A stretch of 64,000 nt of DNA from Liquorilactobacillus cacaonum DSM 21116 (GTDB lineage Bacteria > Bacillota > Bacilli > Lactobacillales > Lactobacillaceae): NCBI RefSeq assembly GCF_001436735.1, contig NZ_AYZE01000014.1, positions 460,405 through 524,404 on the forward strand, given 5' to 3'. Position 1 is the stretch's first letter. Each line of letters starts with the position of its first letter. Below the pieces are notes generated by a model. That model was not told where the DNA came from. It did no database searches and saw only the letters and a list, made by a program, of their open reading frames with translations. A program made the position numbers and the translations under genes. Shown here one piece after another: positions 60,507-64,000 of this stretch.

Positions 60507-61389
60507 TCGTATTCACCCTCCCACTTGTCGCTATCAAATCAGCCATATAATCGCGATATAAAGACTCACAACGTGCCTCAAAAGCATCAAAAGTTCCAAA
60601 TTTAGCGATTACACTTTGCTTCTCATAGCCCACCAATGTATCTTCTTTAGACAATTCAAGTACTTTATTTTCATTATCTTTGATTAGTCGATATGCTTCT
60701 TGGGATTTTTCATCTTGCTCACTCAAATCTGAAAGTTGATTTACCAACTGCTGCTTAGCTTCTTTTAACTTAGAAGTTTCCCATGGCATTACCTTTTCTT
60801 GTGCAACTTTCTTTAACTGTAGTCTAATTTTTTCTTTTTCTTCGTCTCTTTGTCCTTGTGAATCAATCAATGCCTGAAGTTGATCCGCTTGGTTTGAAAG
60901 CATTGCAATTTTATCACTGTTCAACCTTTTGTTTTGTCCTTCTAATTCAAAAGCACGACGTAGTTTTTCATATTCTGTACTATTAAAATCAAAGTGGACC
61001 TTAATAACATCCAATTCTCCAAAAAGGCGACGATCCCACCAATTACCAAAATAAAATTGGAATCTTCCTAAATCAACTTGTTCAAAATAAAAGAACGGAT
61101 AAGTTTCAGCTAAGTATGCCAAAAGATTGGCACTCAAATATTGACTTAATTTAGCTGTTGTATCGTTTACAAGATTTTCATTTTCTGTATCTGCACTTCC
61201 GTGTTTAGCCTGTATTATTTGTTCCGAATAGTGATCACTATCAATTAATTGGTATATTAAGCGATCATCTTTGTTATCAATTGCAGTTGCCAAGGTTTGT
61301 AAATAGCGAATCTTGTTAGCTACTGCCTTGGAGAGTTCTTGCGTCGCTTCAAGACGCTCTTCGTCACTTAATGTATTAACATTTACCAA
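60499..61389 (-). CDS. Hypothetical coiled-coil protein, first gene of unknown operon
   Basis: 296 residues. N-terminal helical part, a conserved-looking aromatic core FFYFEQVDLGRFQFYFGNWW (about 100-120), then a coiled coil (about 145-245, rich in KLKEAKQQLVNQLSDLSEQD-type heptads). TTG start behind GGGGAG. I recall similar lactobacillar proteins labelled exopolysaccharide biosynthesis protein without evidence. No catalytic motif seen. 100 nt after mvaS with no clear terminator, so mvaS readthrough is possible. Confidence 0.7.
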   Translation of the reverse strand: MVNVNTLSDEERLEATQELSKAVANKIRYLQTLATAIDNKDDRLIYQLIDSDHYSEQIIQAKHGSADTENENLVNDTTAKLSQYLSANLLAYLAETYPFFYFEQVDLGRFQFYFGNWWDRRLFGELDVIKVHFDFNSTEYEKLRRAFELEGQNKRLNSDKIAMLSNQADQLQALIDSQGQRDEEKEKIRLQLKKVAQEKVMPWETSKLKEAKQQLVNQLSDLSEQDEKSQEAYRLIKDNENKVLELSKEDTLVGYEKQSVIAKFGTFDAFEARCESLYRDYMADLIATSGRVNTNE

Positions 61390-61489
61390 AATAATCTCCC
61401 CTTAAAACTTAATTTTCATTTAAATTTTCAAATAATAAATCACGTCTCATTATACCATCTTAGAGACATCCCTCCCAATTATTTGGGCG

Positions 61490-62653
61490 TTATCGACTTA
61501 AATATTTTCTTTTATACTCTGTAACACCTGTAAAAATAAAATCTGCAGGATCATTTTGATATTCAAGCTCGCGCTTTTCCACATCAAAAATATGACTTTC
61601 AAAAAATTGCTCATATTCAGCTACAGATACTGATTGACGTCTAGCTAATAAATCATTGTAATCAATTCCTACTAACCCATCCTTATAATTGGTTTGTAAA
61701 ATTCCGCTAAAGAATTCAGCTTGTGCACCAGATCCATAACTAAATAAACCCAAACGATCACCACTTTTTATAGTAGGGCTATTCGCTAATAAGGACAAAA
61801 GACTAAGATACAAGGAGCCTGTATATAAATTACCAACTTCTTTATTAAAATACCTTGCATACTCAAATTCTCTAGTTAGCCTAGTTCCATCAGCGATTGA
61901 GCCTTGCTCTATCACCTGTCTTAATCCCTTCAGACCCATTTTTGTATAAGGTAAATGAAATAATAGTGCTCCATAATCTTGAAGTTGTAACCCTGCTTTT
62001 TCTATGTGCTCTCCCCATACTTTTTTTAAAAAATCAAGATATACACCAGATGAATATTTTCCATCAACTAATGCTTCAGAATGGCCTAATGGTCGCCAAA
62101 AATCCATAATTTCTTCTGAATAAGCAGAAGTTTGTTCTTCTAACTCAAGAATCGTGGGCGATGCACTAACTATCATTGCAACTGCTCCACCGCCTTGTGT
62201 TGGTTCACCTGGAGTCTTGATTCCATAGCGTGCATTGTCAGCACCTAGCACCAAAACCTTATTTGTACTATTTAAGGACACATAACCCTTAGCGAGTTGC
62301 AATGCCGCCGTTGCACCATAACAAGCTTGCTTTATTTCAATTGTTCGAATATTTTTGGATAATCCAAGTAACTTTGCCAAGTAAATTGCTGCTGCCTTTG
62401 AATTATCTATTCCCGACTCAGTAGCAAAAATTACATAACTAATTTTTGCCTTATCATCTTCAGTAAGTATTCTGTTAGCTGCACTCGCTGCCATTGTAAC
62501 TATGTCTTGGGTAGGACGAATTACCGCCATTTTATTTTGCCCAATTCCTATTAAATACTTATTTGGATCAACTTGTCGTGCCTTTGCCAAATCAACCATA
62601 TCTAGATACAAATCTGACGTTGCAAACCCAATTTTATCGATTCCAATTTTCAT
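61490..62653 (-). CDS. mvaS: Hydroxymethylglutaryl-CoA synthase
   Basis: Condenses acetyl-CoA and acetoacetyl-CoA to HMG-CoA, first committed step of the mevalonate route used by lactobacilli. 387 residues. The catalytic Glu in FATESGID (about 79), Cys in IKQACYGATAAL (about 111) and His in LLFHLPYTKMG (about 233) are intact. ATG behind TAGGAG. Feeds IspA and UppS, both encoded in this window. Confidence 0.97.
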   Translation of the reverse strand: MKIGIDKIGFATSDLYLDMVDLAKARQVDPNKYLIGIGQNKMAVIRPTQDIVTMAASAANRILTEDDKAKISYVIFATESGIDNSKAAAIYLAKLLGLSKNIRTIEIKQACYGATAALQLAKGYVSLNSTNKVLVLGADNARYGIKTPGEPTQGGGAVAMIVSASPTILELEEQTSAYSEEIMDFWRPLGHSEALVDGKYSSGVYLDFLKKVWGEHIEKAGLQLQDYGALLFHLPYTKMGLKGLRQVIEQGSIADGTRLTREFEYARYFNKEVGNLYTGSLYLSLLSLLANSPTIKSGDRLGLFSYGSGAQAEFFSGILQTNYKDGLVGIDYNDLLARRQSVSVAEYEQFFESHIFDVEKRELEYQNDPADFIFTGVTEYKRKYLSR

Positions 62654-62669
62654 AATATTACACTCCTAT

Positions 62670-62699
62670 TTTAGAGATATTAAATTTAGAGATATTAAA
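62670..62699. repeat. Exact 15-bp tandem direct repeat upstream of mvaS
   Basis: TTTAGAGATATTAAA occurs twice head to tail (62670-62684 and 62685-62699), between the crcB stop and the mvaS ribosome site. Confidence 0.9.
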
Positions 62700-62702
62700 G
62701 AA

Positions 62703-63056
62703 CTAGATTAACTGACCGGTCAAAATTCCAACTAAAGCTAACAAAATTCCGATAAAATAACTAATCATTGCATAAAGCCATGCATATTTAATTTTGCCAC
62801 TCTCACTTAGCCCGATTATCTCAGTATTCATTGTTGAAAAAGTCGTAAATCCACCTATTAGCCCTACACCAATAATAACATATTGTGCCTTGGCAATATT
62901 CAAACCATAAAGAACACCTAAAAGAAATGCCCCTAACAAATTTATGAATAATGTTGCAGTAGGCCATGCTGTTTTTGAATATTTCTTAATATCAACGGTA
63001 ATCAAATAACGTAATATTGACCCTATTGCCGCTCCAATTCCAACAAAGTAAATCAA
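62703..63056 (-). CDS. crcB: Fluoride channel CrcB/Fluc subunit 2
   Basis: 117 residues, four membrane helices. Family motifs: GAAIGSILRYLI, TLFINLLGAFLLGVLYG (conserved Asn) and GLIGGFTTFSTMNTE (the TTFST sodium/phenylalanine-box). Exports fluoride passively as an antiparallel dimer. ATG overlaps the stop of the first crcB by 4 nt, so the two subunits are made together, probably as a heterodimer. Confidence 0.95.
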   Translation of the reverse strand: MIYFVGIGAAIGSILRYLITVDIKKYSKTAWPTATLFINLLGAFLLGVLYGLNIAKAQYVIIGVGLIGGFTTFSTMNTEIIGLSESGKIKYAWLYAMISYFIGILLALVGILTGQLI

Positions 63057-63445
63057 ATATCTTTCCTCCGTTTCATTTTTTTGCCACTGAATTTACCCAG
63101 TTTCATTCCATAAAAAGCACTAAAATATCCACCAACAACGCTTATTATTAAGTAAATCAAGACATATCCATAATTATGTATTCCAATAATTTTTAATGTA
63201 TCCAAACAAAAACTAGAAAAGGTTGTAAAAGATCCAACAAAGCCAGTTCCTAAGCCAAGTGTAAGCCACGTTGCAGGTGTTTCGGATTCAAGCATGAAAT
63301 ATGTTAAAAAGGCTAACAAGAAACACCCGACAACATTGACAAGAATAGTTCCATTAAAATCAAAAAAAAAGCCTAATAGATATCGACAAATCCCTCCGAT
63401 AAATCCAAAAATAGCAATACTTAATATATTTTTAAAATTTTGCAC
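63053..63445 (-). CDS. crcB: Fluoride channel CrcB/Fluc subunit 1
   Basis: 130 residues, four membrane helices. GFIGGICRYLLG, GTILVNVVGCFLLAFLTY and GFVGSFTTFSSFCLDT carry the conserved Arg, Asn and TTFS box. Basic C-terminal tail (KFSGKKMKRRKD). GTG start behind GGAGGG. No crcB (fluoride) riboswitch is apparent in the short upstream region, so expression may be constitutive. Confidence 0.95.
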   Translation of the reverse strand: MQNFKNILSIAIFGFIGGICRYLLGFFFDFNGTILVNVVGCFLLAFLTYFMLESETPATWLTLGLGTGFVGSFTTFSSFCLDTLKIIGIHNYGYVLIYLIISVVGGYFSAFYGMKLGKFSGKKMKRRKDI

Positions 63446-63480
63446 ATTAGTCCCTCCAAATAATCAATTAAGGCTAATTT

Positions 63481-63526
63481 ATTATACTTTTTAGACACTT
63501 TCACAACAATATTTGTATGATACAAT
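63481..63526. promoter_or_regulatory. Divergent overlapping promoters of crcB and the LOG gene
   Basis: Minus strand TTGTTG (63504-63509), 17 bp, TATAAT (63481-63486) for crcB. Plus strand TTTCAC (63499-63504), 16 bp, TACAAT (63521-63526) for the LOG gene. The two overlap, so they probably interfere. Confidence 0.6.
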
Positions 63527-63559
63527 TAAATAAAAATTAGTAACGCGGAATTGATTTTA

Positions 63560-64000
63560 TTGAAAAAAATTGCTGTTTACTGTGGTGCCTCAACGGGTAA
63601 TGATCCATCTTTTGACTTAGCGACCATTAAGCTTGCTAAGTGGTTGGTTTCAAATAAATATGAACTAGTGTATGGCGGCGGTAAATATGGCCTAATGGGA
63701 ACACTTGCACACACAGTCTTAGAAAATGGTGGAAAAGTCACTGGAATAATACCCCAAAATTTGTTTGACCGCGGCGTAGCGATGCCTAATCTAACACATT
63801 TAGAAGTAGTTAAAGATATGTCCTATCGAAAAAAGAGAATGATTGAACTATCAGATGTTTGTATTGCACTTCCTGGCGGTGCTGGAACGCTTGAAGAAAT
63901 TGTTGAAGCATATTCATGGGCAAGAATTGGAGACAACTCTAATCCCTGTATCCTACTGAATGTTGAGCATTACTATGACCTACTGGAAAAATTCTTCAAG
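63560..64000 (+). CDS. LOG-family nucleoside 5'-monophosphate phosphoribohydrolase, truncated by window end
   Basis: 147 codons from a TTG at 63560 (MKKIAVYCGASTGNDPSF); the upstream TTG at 63551 is an alternative. The lysine-decarboxylase-like/LOG signature PGGAGTLEE and the GGGKYGLMG nucleotide-binding loop are present, with the conserved Arg in YRKKRMIEL. The family cleaves N6-modified or plain AMP-type nucleotides to base plus ribose phosphate. The C-terminus lies beyond the window. Confidence 0.92.
   Translation, partial: MKKIAVYCGASTGNDPSFDLATIKLAKWLVSNKYELVYGGGKYGLMGTLAHTVLENGGKVTGIIPQNLFDRGVAMPNLTHLEVVKDMSYRKKRMIELSDVCIALPGGAGTLEEIVEAYSWARIGDNSNPCILLNVEHYYDLLEKFFK

Overview
The window is an AT-rich (about two-thirds A+T by eye) piece of Lactobacillaceae chromosome. 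The gene order is typical of lactobacilli: rpsB-tsf, pyrH-frr-uppS-cdsA-rseP-proS-polC, rimP-nusA-ylxR-ylxQ-infB-rbfA, truB-ribF, hrcA-grpE-dnaK-dnaJ and lepA, nearly all on the minus strand. A D-lactate dehydrogenase, a mevalonate-pathway HMG-CoA synthase, LexA/CIRCE-type control and YneF/YnzC/YqhY all fit this. An orphan chemoreceptor behind a sigma-28 (SigD)-type promoter points to a motile lactobacillus, for example the Liquorilactobacillus or Ligilactobacillus groups. That genus-level guess is inference.

Layout. 1-6.6 kb (minus): a promoter at 5.9 kb drives DUF3013-prmA-rsmE-membrane protein-relA-dtd, ending in an alpha/beta hydrolase cut by the window edge; a TetR regulator follows. 6.7-8.1 kb (plus): a divergent nucleoside hydrolase and a small membrane protein. 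8.2-19.6 kb (minus): lepA, the chemoreceptor, and the HrcA/CIRCE heat-shock operon, with truB-ribF upstream. 19.7-37.8 kb (minus): translation, replication and envelope core, headed by an rpsB leader that can form two alternative helices. 37.8-42.2 kb: ldhD, yazA/yabB, plsC, yneF, ynzC and lexA with its SOS box.

42.3-47.8 kb is the more accessory part. It holds two glycosyltransferases with their own promoter, a 54-bp perfect palindrome, a GNAT acetyltransferase, a quinone oxidoreductase, and an SOS-controlled Y-family polymerase operon that includes a 49-codon YolD-like gene easily missed by annotation. 47.9-58.4 kb (minus): recN-argR, tlyA-ispA-xseB-xseA-folD, nusB-yqhY-efp, pepP, and rplU-prp-rpmA behind an L21 leader, then tRNA-Arg(TCT) with a mismatched acceptor pair.

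58.5-64 kb: a small membrane peptide gene whose 3' end is copied in a 125-bp tandem array (each extra copy opening a 19-codon ORF), a three-gene operon of unknown function, mvaS, a CrcB fluoride-channel pair and a LOG-family enzyme truncated by the window end.

Many intergenic terminators share one core around GGTCAAA...TTTGACC. I saw no rRNA, CRISPR array, insertion sequence or intact prophage. The strongest candidates for something undescribed are the 125-bp peptide array, the mini-YolD operon, the chemoreceptor with altered ligand residues, and the three-gene unknown operon.
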